This document shows, in pieces, positions 18,738 through 25,228 of a stretch of 64,000 nucleotides of DNA. The position numbers were made by a program, and so were the translations under genes. Every line of letters starts with the position of its first letter. Position 1 is the stretch's first letter. This stretch comes from Pyrinomonadaceae bacterium (GTDB lineage Bacteria > Acidobacteriota > Blastocatellia > Pyrinomonadales > Pyrinomonadaceae), in NCBI GenBank assembly GCA_026129865.1, contig JAHCHG010000012.1, forward strand, positions 1 to 64,000. The letters are read 5' to 3'. The notes beneath the pieces are model-generated. The model saw nothing but the letters and a program-made list of their open reading frames with translations, did not search any database and was not told where the DNA came from.

Positions 18738-18740
18738 GCT

Positions 18741-19070
18741 TTACATCGAAATCTTGTCGTGTGCGTTGTGCGATTGAATACCGTGGATGAGCGACGCGCC
18801 GCCGCGAATTGCCGAAGCAAGGTGCATCGCTTCGGTCATCTGGTCCATATTCGATCCGTTTTCGAGCGAAGAATTTGTAAAAGCTTCGATGCAGTACGGG
18901 CATTGAACCGTCACGGCAACCGCCAAACCGATGAGAGCCTTTTCGCGCTTCGTTAAAGCGCCTTCTTCCTGGCACGCCTGGTACCAAGCCATAAATTTCT
19001 CGAAAAGTTCGGGTTTATTCTTCGCGATATCCCCAAATCTCCCAAGGTCGTCTTCGTTGTAATAGTGCAT
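18741..19070 (-). CDS. Arsenosugar-associated peroxidase-like CMD protein
   Basis: 109 residues, a carboxymuconolactone-decarboxylase/AhpD-like helical domain. The redox motif is 'VQCPYCIEAFTNSSLE' (CxxC followed by an acidic/His-type environment), with 'LTKREKALIGLAVAV' before it and 'HLASAIRGGASLIHG' after it. NCBI families name this type 'arsenosugar biosynthesis-associated peroxidase-like protein' because it accompanies arsS. It presumably handles thiol redox steps on arsenic intermediates; the reaction is not proven. It lies 130 bp upstream of arsS. Confidence 0.85.
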   Translation of the reverse strand: MHYYNEDDLGRFGDIAKNKPELFEKFMAWYQACQEEGALTKREKALIGLAVAVTVQCPYCIEAFTNSSLENGSNMDQMTEAMHLASAIRGGASLIHGIQSHNAHDKISM

Positions 19071-19100
19071 ATGTTTCGAGTTTCAAGTTCAAAGTCGGTT

Positions 19101-19130
19101 ACCCGACTGGAACGCAAGCGGCTCGCTTGC
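19101..19130. repeat. Single REP-like hairpin
   Basis: GGAACGC then stem GCAAGC-ggct-GCTTGC, matching the framework of the pair at 18619-18737 (GGARCGC followed by a 6-bp stem and a downstream GCG) with different stem bases. It marks the broken end of the arsM remnant. Confidence 0.5.
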
Positions 19131-19147
19131 ATGAGCGCAAAGCGCGA

Positions 19148-19341
19148 TCAACTCTTCGCTTTCAATAAACCTGTTTGGAAACGCGTTCCCACAAAAGCCG
19201 AAAGATCGCCGAAGCCGTAGTCGCGCTCGATGATCTAATCGGGCAGAATTTTTAAAAACTGCGGATCGTTTTCGACCGGACAACAGAAAGCTTCTTCCAT
19301 TGCCTGCGAACCGCAGATTCGACGTCCAGATCATAAGCCAT
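19148..19341 (-). pseudogene. arsM: arsM remnant (arsenite methyltransferase N terminus)
   Basis: Reading from an ATG at 19341 (AAGGAG upstream) gives 'MAYDLDVESAVR', then a frame slip, then 'QAMEEAFCCPVENDPQFLKI', an in-frame TAG, and 'IIERDYGFGDLSAFVG'. This is the beginning of an ArsM-type methyltransferase: the Cys pair CCPVE and the ERDYGxGD motif normally come just before the SAM-binding GxGxG. The rest of the domain is missing; the sequence ends at a hairpin repeat near 19101. It has a frameshift, a stop and a truncation, so it cannot make a methyltransferase. It lies exactly where arsM would be expected, upstream of the CMD gene and arsS. Confidence 0.7.
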
Positions 19342-19404
19342 TCGCTATTTTCTCCTTAAATTATCTAACTGTTAATATCGATGAACGAGCCGATTATTCC
19401 AAAC

Positions 19405-20070
19405 ATGAAACGGACAATTATCATAATGGCAAAGGTTCCGGCGCCCGGTACGGTGAAAACGAGACTGCAGCCCGCGTTGACGCCGAAACAGTCGGCGGAC
19501 TTTGCGGCGTGCCTACTGCGCGACGCAATAAACAAGGCGGCAGGTGAGCGCTGCCGCCTTGTAATCGCTTATTCTCCAGCCGGTCGAGCTGATTTTTTTG
19601 AAGAATTTTCCGATCATGATCTTGTTCTGATCCCGCAAAAGGGCGACGATCTTGGCGAGCGCATGGCGAATGCTTTTAAGTTCGCCTTTTCGCAGAATGC
19701 GGATTCAGCCGTAATGATCGGAACGGATAGTCCGACTTTTTCAAAGGACTTTTTCGAGATCGCTTTTGAAAAATTGCACGACTCGGACGCCGTGATGGGA
19801 CGATCGGAAGACGGCGGATTTTACCTGATCGGGCTTCGAACGCTGCATGATTCGATCTTCAACGGAGTTGAATGGAGTTCGGGTTCGGAGTTTGAGCAAA
19901 CCGCGCGGAACATTCGTTCCGCGGGATTAAATTTAGGAGAAGCGCCCGCCTGGTACGATGTCGACACTTTGGACGACCTCGAACGGTTGCGCATAGAACT
20001 TAAAAATTTTCCGGACCGAGCCCCGGCGACGGCGCGATGGCTAAAAGAATATGACGAAGATCGATCTTAA
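19405..20070 (+). CDS. DUF2064/TIGR04282-type glycosyltransferase (arsenosugar-associated)
   Basis: 221 residues from the ATG at 19405 (ATG at 19381 also possible). The nucleotide-sugar site 'IMAKVPAPGTVKTRLQPALT' and 'IGTDSPTFSKDFFEIAFEKL', then 'DAVMGRSEDGGFYLIGL' and 'YDVDTLDDLERL', are hallmarks of the DUF2064 family (transferase 1, rSAM/selenodomain-associated). It is divergent from the arsM-CMD-arsS unit and fits a role in adding a sugar to the arsenic nucleoside; the reaction is inferred from context. It overlaps the next gene by 20 bp. Confidence 0.9.
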   Translation: MKRTIIIMAKVPAPGTVKTRLQPALTPKQSADFAACLLRDAINKAAGERCRLVIAYSPAGRADFFEEFSDHDLVLIPQKGDDLGERMANAFKFAFSQNADSAVMIGTDSPTFSKDFFEIAFEKLHDSDAVMGRSEDGGFYLIGLRTLHDSIFNGVEWSSGSEFEQTARNIRSAGLNLGEAPAWYDVDTLDDLERLRIELKNFPDRAPATARWLKEYDEDRS

Positions 20071-20413
20071 TAACAAGCGGTTCGCAGCGGTTTCAAATTC
20101 AGAAACGGGCGAAGTTTCGGGCGAAACAGTTTTTTACTATCAGCAGCGAGGAAACCTCGTCTCGGCGGAATATTACGGCGGCGATATCGTTTTCGGAACG
20201 CTGATAGCGAAAGTTTTGGACGATGAACGGCTCGATATGCGTTATCAGCATTTGAACAAAAGCGGCGATCTGATGACGGGAAAATGCATTTCCACTCCGC
20301 AATTACTTGCGGACGGGAGAATCAGGCTTTACGAACGCTGGCAATGGACTTCCGGCGATCTTTCAACCGGCGTATCCGTTCTCGAGGAGATTCCGCACCC
20401 GGCAGGGCGTTGA
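20051..20413 (+). CDS. Conserved small protein, often labelled N-acetylglutamate synthase
   Basis: 120 residues, rich in beta strands: 'LNNKRFAAVSNSETGEVSGE', 'VFYYQQRGNLVSAEYYGGDI', 'MRYQHLNKSGDLMTGKCIS', 'LYERWQWTSGDLSTGVSVLE'. Databases commonly call homologues 'n-acetylglutamate synthase', but no GNAT or ArgJ motif is visible, so I regard that label as unsupported. The fold looks lipocalin-like. It overlaps the DUF2064 gene by 20 bp, suggesting translational coupling. Confidence 0.75.
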   Translation: MTKIDLNNKRFAAVSNSETGEVSGETVFYYQQRGNLVSAEYYGGDIVFGTLIAKVLDDERLDMRYQHLNKSGDLMTGKCISTPQLLADGRIRLYERWQWTSGDLSTGVSVLEEIPHPAGR

Positions 20414-20462
20414 GCGCTTAGTTTAACTCCTGATGGCGTGATAAAATTTCCCTTCTTATTTT

Positions 20463-21353
20463 ATGGCAGTTAACGAATTTATTATGACAGGCAACGAGAT
20501 CAGACGAAGATTTTTAGAATATTTCGAAAAAAACGGGCATAAGGTCGTTCGATCATCGCCGCTCCTTCCGGCGAACGATCCCACATTATTGTTTATAAAT
20601 GCCGGAATGAACCAGTTTAAGGACGTTTTTACCGGTCAGGAAAAGCGCGATTACACCCGCGCGGTCTCATCGCAAAAATGCATCCGCGCGGGCGGCAAGC
20701 ATAACGATCTGGACGAGGTCGGAAAAACGGCGCGGCATCATACGTTTTTTGAAATGCTTGGGAATTTCTCTTTTGGCGATTATTTCAAAGAAGACGCGAT
20801 CCGTTTTGCCTGGGATTTTCTCGTAAATGAGCTTGGACTCGAGAAAAACCGCCTCTGGTTTTCCGTTTTCGAAGGCGATGAAGAGGTCGGCGCCGACACC
20901 GAAGCCGAAGAGCTTTGGATAAAAGCCGGAGCGCCGCCTGAGCGTGTATTGCGATTCGGTCGAAAAGATAATTTCTGGCAGATGGGCGACACGGGACCAT
21001 GCGGACCATGTTCGGAAATACACTATTACATGGGCGACGATCCGGACGATCCGGAAAAAAATCATCCAAAATACGTAAACGGCGAAGGCGACACGACGAT
21101 GGAGATCTGGAATCTCGTCTTTATGCAATTCGAGCGTATCTGTGTTGAAACTAGAGAGATTAAAAGGGCAGATGGATTATTCGATCACGAGTGCATCAAA
21201 TATAAATTAGAACCTCTGCCCGCGCCTTCGGTCGACACCGGCATGGGTTTAGAACGAATCGCCGCGGTCCTTCAGGGTGTTTCGACAAATTACGAAACCG
21301 ATCTGATCAAACCGATCGTGGAATTTACGGCGGAATTGGCACGGGCGAAATAA
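20463..21353 (+). CDS. alaS: Alanyl-tRNA synthetase, N-terminal catalytic fragment
   Basis: 296 residues ending at a TAA that is absent from normal AlaRS. It holds the whole class II catalytic core: N-terminal '[20 protein letters not shown]', motif 2 region '[20 protein letters not shown]', '[18 protein letters not shown]', and motif 3 '[14 protein letters not shown]'. It stops after '[12 protein letters not shown]', where AlaRS normally continues into the helical tRNA-recognition domain. An unusual insert of about 22 residues precedes the PAPSVDTG motif. The remainder of the enzyme is encoded from 22152 in the same reading frame, after a 795-bp insertion. Known fragments of E. coli AlaRS of similar size make alanyl-adenylate but need the following domain for tRNA charging. 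Confidence 0.92.
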   Translation: MAVNEFIMTGNEIRRRFLEYFEKNGHKVVRSSPLLPANDPTLLFINAGMNQFKDVFTGQEKRDYTRAVSSQKCIRAGGKHNDLDEVGKTARHHTFFEMLGNFSFGDYFKEDAIRFAWDFLVNELGLEKNRLWFSVFEGDEEVGADTEAEELWIKAGAPPERVLRFGRKDNFWQMGDTGPCGPCSEIHYYMGDDPDDPEKNHPKYVNGEGDTTMEIWNLVFMQFERICVETREIKRADGLFDHECIKYKLEPLPAPSVDTGMGLERIAAVLQGVSTNYETDLIKPIVEFTAELARAK

Positions 21354-21360
21354 TTTATGG
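21348..21360 (+). repeat. Left direct repeat of the alaS insertion
   Basis: AAATAATTTATGG. In alaS frame it reads AAA TAA TTT ATG G; the TAA ends the N-terminal alaS fragment and the ATG (21357) starts the toxin gene. It differs from the right copy by one base. Confidence 0.75.
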
Positions 21361-21653
21361 ATATCGAATATCTGCTGAACGACATCTTGTTTGAATGGGA
21401 AACGGGAAAGGCTTCGGCAAATTTGAAAAAGCATTCGATTTCATTTGAAAGTGCCTGCGAGATTTTTTTCGACCCGTTTCTGAAAGTCGCTGAAATAGAA
21501 GTTGTTGACGGTGAAAAGAGAGAAACGGTCATCGGATTAAATTTGGAATGGAAAACTTTGTTTGTCGTTTATGTGATGCGCGAAGAATCGATCAGGTTAA
21601 TTTCGGCAAGAATCGCAATGAAAGGGGAAAAAGTAGATTATGAAAATCAATGA
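21357..21653 (+). CDS. BrnT-type toxin
   Basis: 98 residues. The opening 'FEWETGKASANLKKHSISFE' and 'EIFFDPFL' followed by 'GEKRETVIG' and 'IRLISARIAMKGEKVDYEN' are the BrnT pattern (FEWDxxKAxxNxxKHGVSF ... RxISARxAxxxExxxYE). BrnT toxins are RelE-fold ribonucleases that arrest translation. The ATG lies 3 bp after the alaS fragment stop and in the same frame; no separate promoter is evident, so it may be expressed with alaS. The 3' end overlaps the antitoxin gene by 14 bp. Confidence 0.88.
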   Translation: MDIEYLLNDILFEWETGKASANLKKHSISFESACEIFFDPFLKVAEIEVVDGEKRETVIGLNLEWKTLFVVYVMREESIRLISARIAMKGEKVDYENQ

Positions 21654-21927
21654 ATTGAAAAAACGTCTTCAAAAAGATCGCCCAACGCGCGAAGTCGTTT
21701 TAAATATTCCCGAAGACGTGGCTGAAGATTTGGCGAAAATCGCGGCGAAATTAGGATTTTCAAACCCGGAAAGTTTGATGCGGGCGTATATCGGACAAGG
21801 TTTGCGCGTTGACCTCAAACGCTTTGAAAGCAAGGAAATGTCGAATTTGGTTGAAAGCCTGCGTCGTCACGGCGTAAAAGACGAAATCATCGCGTCGGCT
21901 TTATCGGATTTGAAAAAGGTCGCCTGA
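21640..21927 (+). CDS. Ribbon-helix-helix antitoxin, partner of the BrnT-type toxin
   Basis: 95 residues. A ribbon-helix-helix-like core 'REVVLNIPEDVAEDLAKIAA' with 'LGFSNPESLMRAYIGQGLRV' is followed by a helical tail 'VESLRRHGVKDEIIASALSD'. It is not a canonical BrnA (no WRPPGxGYQxRxN motif) but occupies the antitoxin position directly downstream, overlapping the toxin gene by 14 bp. GAAAGGGGAAAAAG just upstream of its ATG serves as the ribosome site. Likely binds both the toxin and the operon DNA, by analogy. Confidence 0.8.
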   Translation: MKINELKKRLQKDRPTREVVLNIPEDVAEDLAKIAAKLGFSNPESLMRAYIGQGLRVDLKRFESKEMSNLVESLRRHGVKDEIIASALSDLKKVA

Positions 21928-21929
21928 AT

Positions 21930-22142
21930 CAATGTATCGCGGAGCGATTAGGTGAATTTAGCCGTGTGATTTATCGCACGGTTATTTGACAGAAAAGATT
22001 TATGGTCGCGTCAGTGACAATTGAAAATTAGACGAAATTCAATCGTTGCTGACGCAACGAGAAATAATTTGCTTGATTTTTCCGTGCGTTGAAACACACG
22101 GCTAAATTCGATTTGTCGCTACGCGGCATAAGCAAATACTCA
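21930..22142. repeat. Hairpin (REP-like) inverted pair at the right end of the insertion
   Basis: GAATTTAGCCGTGTG at 21954-21968 is repeated exactly in reverse complement at 22095-22109. Inside are hairpins CCGTGTG-atttat-CGCACGG, CGTTG-ctgacg-CAACG and CCGTG..CACGG. The first has the same ATTTAT loop and flanks (TAGCC..) as the hairpin at 12122 but different stem bases. No credible gene is present here. Confidence 0.75.
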
Positions 22143-22155
22143 AAATATTTTATGG
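22143..22155 (+). repeat. Right direct repeat of the alaS insertion
   Basis: AAATATTTTATGG. In frame: AAA TAT TTT ATG G (K Y F M). Its ATG at 22152 is the most plausible start codon for the C-terminal alaS fragment, though no Shine-Dalgarno precedes it. Confidence 0.75.
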
Positions 22156-24137
22156 GAATTTACGAAGATATTGACGAACAAAAACAATTTGCCTGCCGCG
22201 TTATCGCGGATCATGCGCGGACGACGGCGTTTGCGATTGCGGACGGCATTTTGCCGGGCAATGAGGGCAGAAATTACGTTCTTCGAAAGATAATGCGGCG
22301 TGCTATCTATCACGGGCGCGAGCACCTCGGCTTTAACGATTTGTTCTTTCACAAGGTTTGCGATTTTGTCGTCGGCGAAATGAAGGAAGCGTATCCGGAA
22401 CTCGAAGTTCAACGCGATTTCATCGGAAAAATGGTCCGGCTCGAAGAACAGCGTTTCGGAACGACGATGACGGTCGGGCTGCAGAAATTAAATGAATATT
22501 TTGCGTCGAACAAAGAAGCCGATTTTATTGAATTTGCGAAACTTTACGACACGTTCGGAACGCCGCGCGATCTCGTCCGGATCAAACTCGAAGACAACGG
22601 CATCGAGATCGGCGAAAGTGATTTTAACGCGAAGTTTGACGCCGCGCTGCAGGAACTTCAGCAGCAAAGCGACATCGGAAAAACCGAGCGAAAGTCTGCG
22701 ATCAGCCCTATTTATCAAGAGATCGCGGAAAAAACGGGTGCGAGCGTCTTCCACGGTTATGATTTGACTGCGGTCGAAAATGCAAAGGTCGTCGCCATTG
22801 TCAAAGGCGATAAAACGGCGGACGCATTAAGCGAAGGCGAAGAAGGCTTGATCGTTTTAAACGAAACGCCGTTTTACGCCGAAGCCGGCGGTCAGGTCGG
22901 TGATACGGGACAAATTGTCAGAACCGCCTGCGGTAGCGGGCGGTTGAACGGCGACGGTTCGGGCGATAGGAAGGTATCAAATGAATTAGGAGTGGAAGTT
23001 AAACCATCCTCTACCGCAGATGGTACTGACAGTTCGGCGAACATTCGTGTTTTAGACACCTTTGCGCCTACTCCCGGGCTTATTCTTCACAAATCGAAAG
23101 TTCAAAGCGGTTCGATCAAGGTTGGAGATGTTGTTACAGCGACCGTCGATGTCGCGAAACGCGACGCAACGCGGCGGAATCATACGGCGACGCATCTTGT
23201 TCATGCTGCTTTGAAGGAAGTTTTGGGAACGCATGTAAAGCAGGGCGGTTCGGTCGTTGCACCCAATTATCTGCGGTTCGATTACACGCATTATCAACCC
23301 TTAACGCCAGACGAGATCCGCGAGATCGAAGATCTTGTCAACCGATATATCTTGCAGAATGAACCCGTTACGACCAGCGTAATGGCGATCGAAGAAGCGA
23401 TGCGTTGCGGCGCGGTCGCTTTGTTCGGCGAAAAATACGGTTCGGATGTGCGGGTCTTGTCGGTCGGCGGCGGCGAGTTTTCGAAAGAACTTTGCGGCGG
23501 AACGCATGTTCGCGCAACGGGCGACATCGGTTCGTTTAAGATCACTTCCGACGAATCGGTCGCTTCGGGTTTACGGCGAATTCGCGCAATCACCGGTTTA
23601 GACGCGTTTGAGCGTTTTCGTGAAGACGAAAAACTGATCGACGAAGCGCTCGGACATTTGAAAACGCAGCGCGATCAACTTCCGAACGCCGTCGAAAAAC
23701 TGCAGGAAGAGCTGAAAAAAATTCGCAAAGAAAACGACGAACTAAAGATGAAGATCGCCACCGGCACGATCGGTTCGGCTTCTTCAAACGGCGACGAAGC
23801 GAAGGAAATAAAAGGAGTTAAGGTCGTCGCCAAGATCGTCGACGGTCTGGACAAAGGCGGCATGCGGCATCTTTCGGACACGCTTTTAGCAAAGATGAAA
23901 TCGGGTGTGGTTGTTCTGGCTCGAACGGAAAACGACAAGGTTTCATTTATTGTCAGAGTTTCTGATGATCTAACAGATCGTGTGAAAGCCGGAAAGATCG
24001 TCCAGGAGATCGCGCCGATCGTCGGGGGTCGCGGCGGCGGCAAACCCGACATGGCGGAAGGCGGCGGAACGGATGCTTCGAAACTCAACGACGCGCTTGA
24101 CGCAAGTTATAATTCCGTCGAAACAATGCTTGGATGA
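22152..24137 (+). CDS. alaS: Alanyl-tRNA synthetase, C-terminal fragment (tRNA-binding, editing, C-Ala)
   Basis: 661 residues if started at ATG 22152 (a TTG at 22089 lies in repeat DNA). It begins at 'FACRVIADHARTTAFAIADG' of the tRNA-recognition domain with 'NEGRNYVLRKIMRRAIYHGR'. Editing domain motifs follow: 'ETPFYAEAGGQVGDTGQ', 'RNHTATHLVHAAL' (HxxxH zinc site) and 'CGGTHV'. Then come a coiled coil ('KLQEELKKIRKENDELKMKI') and the C-Ala domain ('GRGGGKPDMAEGGG'). About 40 extra residues around 22922-23030 derive from an inverted hairpin repeat. It is in the same frame as the N-terminal fragment. Either the two halves assemble, or the locus is inactive and another alaS exists. Confidence 0.9.
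   Translation: MGIYEDIDEQKQFACRVIADHARTTAFAIADGILPGNEGRNYVLRKIMRRAIYHGREHLGFNDLFFHKVCDFVVGEMKEAYPELEVQRDFIGKMVRLEEQRFGTTMTVGLQKLNEYFASNKEADFIEFAKLYDTFGTPRDLVRIKLEDNGIEIGESDFNAKFDAALQELQQQSDIGKTERKSAISPIYQEIAEKTGASVFHGYDLTAVENAKVVAIVKGDKTADALSEGEEGLIVLNETPFYAEAGGQVGDTGQIVRTACGSGRLNGDGSGDRKVSNELGVEVKPSSTADGTDSSANIRVLDTFAPTPGLILHKSKVQSGSIKVGDVVTATVDVAKRDATRRNHTATHLVHAALKEVLGTHVKQGGSVVAPNYLRFDYTHYQPLTPDEIREIEDLVNRYILQNEPVTTSVMAIEEAMRCGAVALFGEKYGSDVRVLSVGGGEFSKELCGGTHVRATGDIGSFKITSDESVASGLRRIRAITGLDAFERFREDEKLIDEALGHLKTQRDQLPNAVEKLQEELKKIRKENDELKMKIATGTIGSASSNGDEAKEIKGVKVVAKIVDGLDKGGMRHLSDTLLAKMKSGVVVLARTENDKVSFIVRVSDDLTDRVKAGKIVQEIAPIVGGRGGGKPDMAEGGGTDASKLNDALDASYNSVETMLG
22922..23026. repeat. 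In-frame REP-like inverted pair inside alaS
   Basis: Copy A (22922-22945) has stem ACCGC/GCGGT around CTGCGGTAGCGG. Copy B, inverted (about 23002-23025), has stem ACCAT/ATGGT around CTGCGGTAGAGG. The core CTGCGGTAG is invariant and the stems differ by paired substitutions. The segment is translated without a stop into a Gly/Ser/Asp-rich insert in the editing domain. Confidence 0.75.
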
Positions 24138-24159
24138 TCGTAATTTGATCGAAAAAGAG

Positions 24160-24195
24160 AGCGGCTTCGTTTATTATGCGAAGCCGCTTTTTTTT
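24160..24195. terminator. Bidirectional intrinsic terminator
   Basis: Perfect 10-bp stem AGCGGCTTCG / CGAAGCCGCT with a 9-nt loop and eight T on the plus strand; GAAAAAGAGA precedes it, giving a T-rich run for the minus strand. Lies between convergent alaS and the EamA exporter. Confidence 0.9.
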
Positions 24196-25210
24196 AAGCA
24201 GAAACAGAAGCGCGCCGGAATTTATTGATCTTTGACGAAGGCAATTGCGGCGGAACGCTCATTCCGGGCGTCTGCGAATCGTCTTTTTTATTCGATGTTA
24301 TCAATGCAACCGAGCCGACGATGATCGCTGCACCGACGAGCATCTGCGCTGAAAAGGTCTCACCTGCAATGAGCCAGCCGAGAAAAACCGCGACGACCGG
24401 ATTGATATACGCGTAAGTCGAAACCCTCGCCGGCTGCGCGTTTTTCAGCAGCCAGCTGTACGCCGTAAACCCTAAAAGCGACCCGAAAATTACCAAATAA
24501 ACAACTCCCAAAAATGAATTTCGCGAAACCTGCGCGATGTCGAATTTGAACATTTCGCCCGTCGTCAAACTGACAACGAGCAAAACCAGACCGCCTGAAA
24601 ACATCTGCATTCCCGCCGTCAGAATTGATGATTTCGGCGTCGAAGCGCGGATGCCGTAAAGCGATCCGACCGCCCACGACAGCGCAGCCACGATAATGGC
24701 GAACGAGCCTAAGACCTGCATCGATTCGGATCCCGCGGCAACGTTAGAATTTCCCTTTATCAAAAGCCAGACACCGATAAATCCTACGAAAAGTCCCGCG
24801 ACGACCTTCAAATTCGGACGCGATTTTTTAAGCCAGAGCCAGCTTAAAAGAACTATCCAAAACGGCTCCGTAGCAACGAGCAGTGCTGCCAGACTCGATG
24901 AAATATATTTCTGCGCAAAAACCACGCCGCCGTTGCCGCCCAGCAGCAAGAGCGTTCCGACGATGAAGCTCGTTTTCCAATGTTTCAGCGACGGCTTTTC
25001 ATAATCCTTCGCAAAATATCGCGCGATAACGAGTAAAATGACGCCGGCGACTAAGAATCTTCCGCCCGCCATTAAAAAAGGCGGCAGCGTTTCGATCGCA
25101 TATTTGATCGCCAGATAGGTCGAGCCCCAAAAGACATAAACTGCTGTAAACGCAGCAATTAAAATAAACAACCGTCTTTTATCGACGGTCTCACTTCCCT
25201 GAAAATTCAT
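24194..25210 (-). CDS. EamA/DMT family exporter
   Basis: 338 residues with ten hydrophobic segments in two EamA repeats of about 130 residues. 'VYVFWGSTYLAIKYAIETLP' opens repeat 1, as in YedA/RhaT-type drug/metabolite exporters; 'LSWAVGSLYGIRAS' opens repeat 2, and 'AYINPVVAVFLGWLIAGETF' is the conserved late motif. A polar tail of about 35 residues follows. It lies 18 bp downstream of an Lrp/AsnC regulator on the same strand, the typical arrangement for an amino-acid or metabolite exporter controlled by its own regulator. Confidence 0.92.
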   Translation of the reverse strand: MNFQGSETVDKRRLFILIAAFTAVYVFWGSTYLAIKYAIETLPPFLMAGGRFLVAGVILLVIARYFAKDYEKPSLKHWKTSFIVGTLLLLGGNGGVVFAQKYISSSLAALLVATEPFWIVLLSWLWLKKSRPNLKVVAGLFVGFIGVWLLIKGNSNVAAGSESMQVLGSFAIIVAALSWAVGSLYGIRASTPKSSILTAGMQMFSGGLVLLVVSLTTGEMFKFDIAQVSRNSFLGVVYLVIFGSLLGFTAYSWLLKNAQPARVSTYAYINPVVAVFLGWLIAGETFSAQMLVGAAIIVGSVALITSNKKDDSQTPGMSVPPQLPSSKINKFRRASVSA

Positions 25211-25228
25211 ATCAAACCCCGCTGAATA

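Larger units (their letters stand above)
21348..22142. mobile_element. 795-bp insertion in alaS carrying a toxin-antitoxin pair
   Basis: The insertion is bounded by AAATAATTTATGG (21348-21360) and AAATATTTTATGG (22143-22155), 12/13 identical. Taking out one repeat plus the intervening DNA joins 'ELARAK' to 'YFMGIYEDIDEQKQFACRVI', which reads as an uninterrupted AlaRS. Contents: a BrnT-like toxin gene, its overlapping RHH antitoxin gene, then about 215 bp of hairpin repeats. There is no transposase inside. Whether the short repeats are a target duplication or a recombination site is not known. Confidence 0.75.

Noticed and set aside
19089-19334. Separate 81-residue gene on the minus strand
   Set aside because: This open frame is the shifted reading of the arsM remnant; the frame that matches ArsM contains a stop, so the open one is accidental.
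20051-20413. N-acetylglutamate synthase
   Set aside because: Homologues carry this name in databases, but no acetyltransferase motif is visible and the length is too short, so the name was not used.
20463-21353. alaS stop as a simple sequencing error
   Set aside because: Changing the TAA back to TAT would only fuse AlaRS to the toxin gene in the same frame; the 795 bp with two genes would remain. The interruption is a real insertion, though assembly should still be checked.
21348-22142. Intein or self-splicing intron in alaS
   Set aside because: The AlaRS frame ends in a stop codon at the left junction, ruling out an intein. No intron core, homing endonuclease or reverse transcriptase is present; instead there are two genes of toxin-antitoxin type and hairpin repeats.
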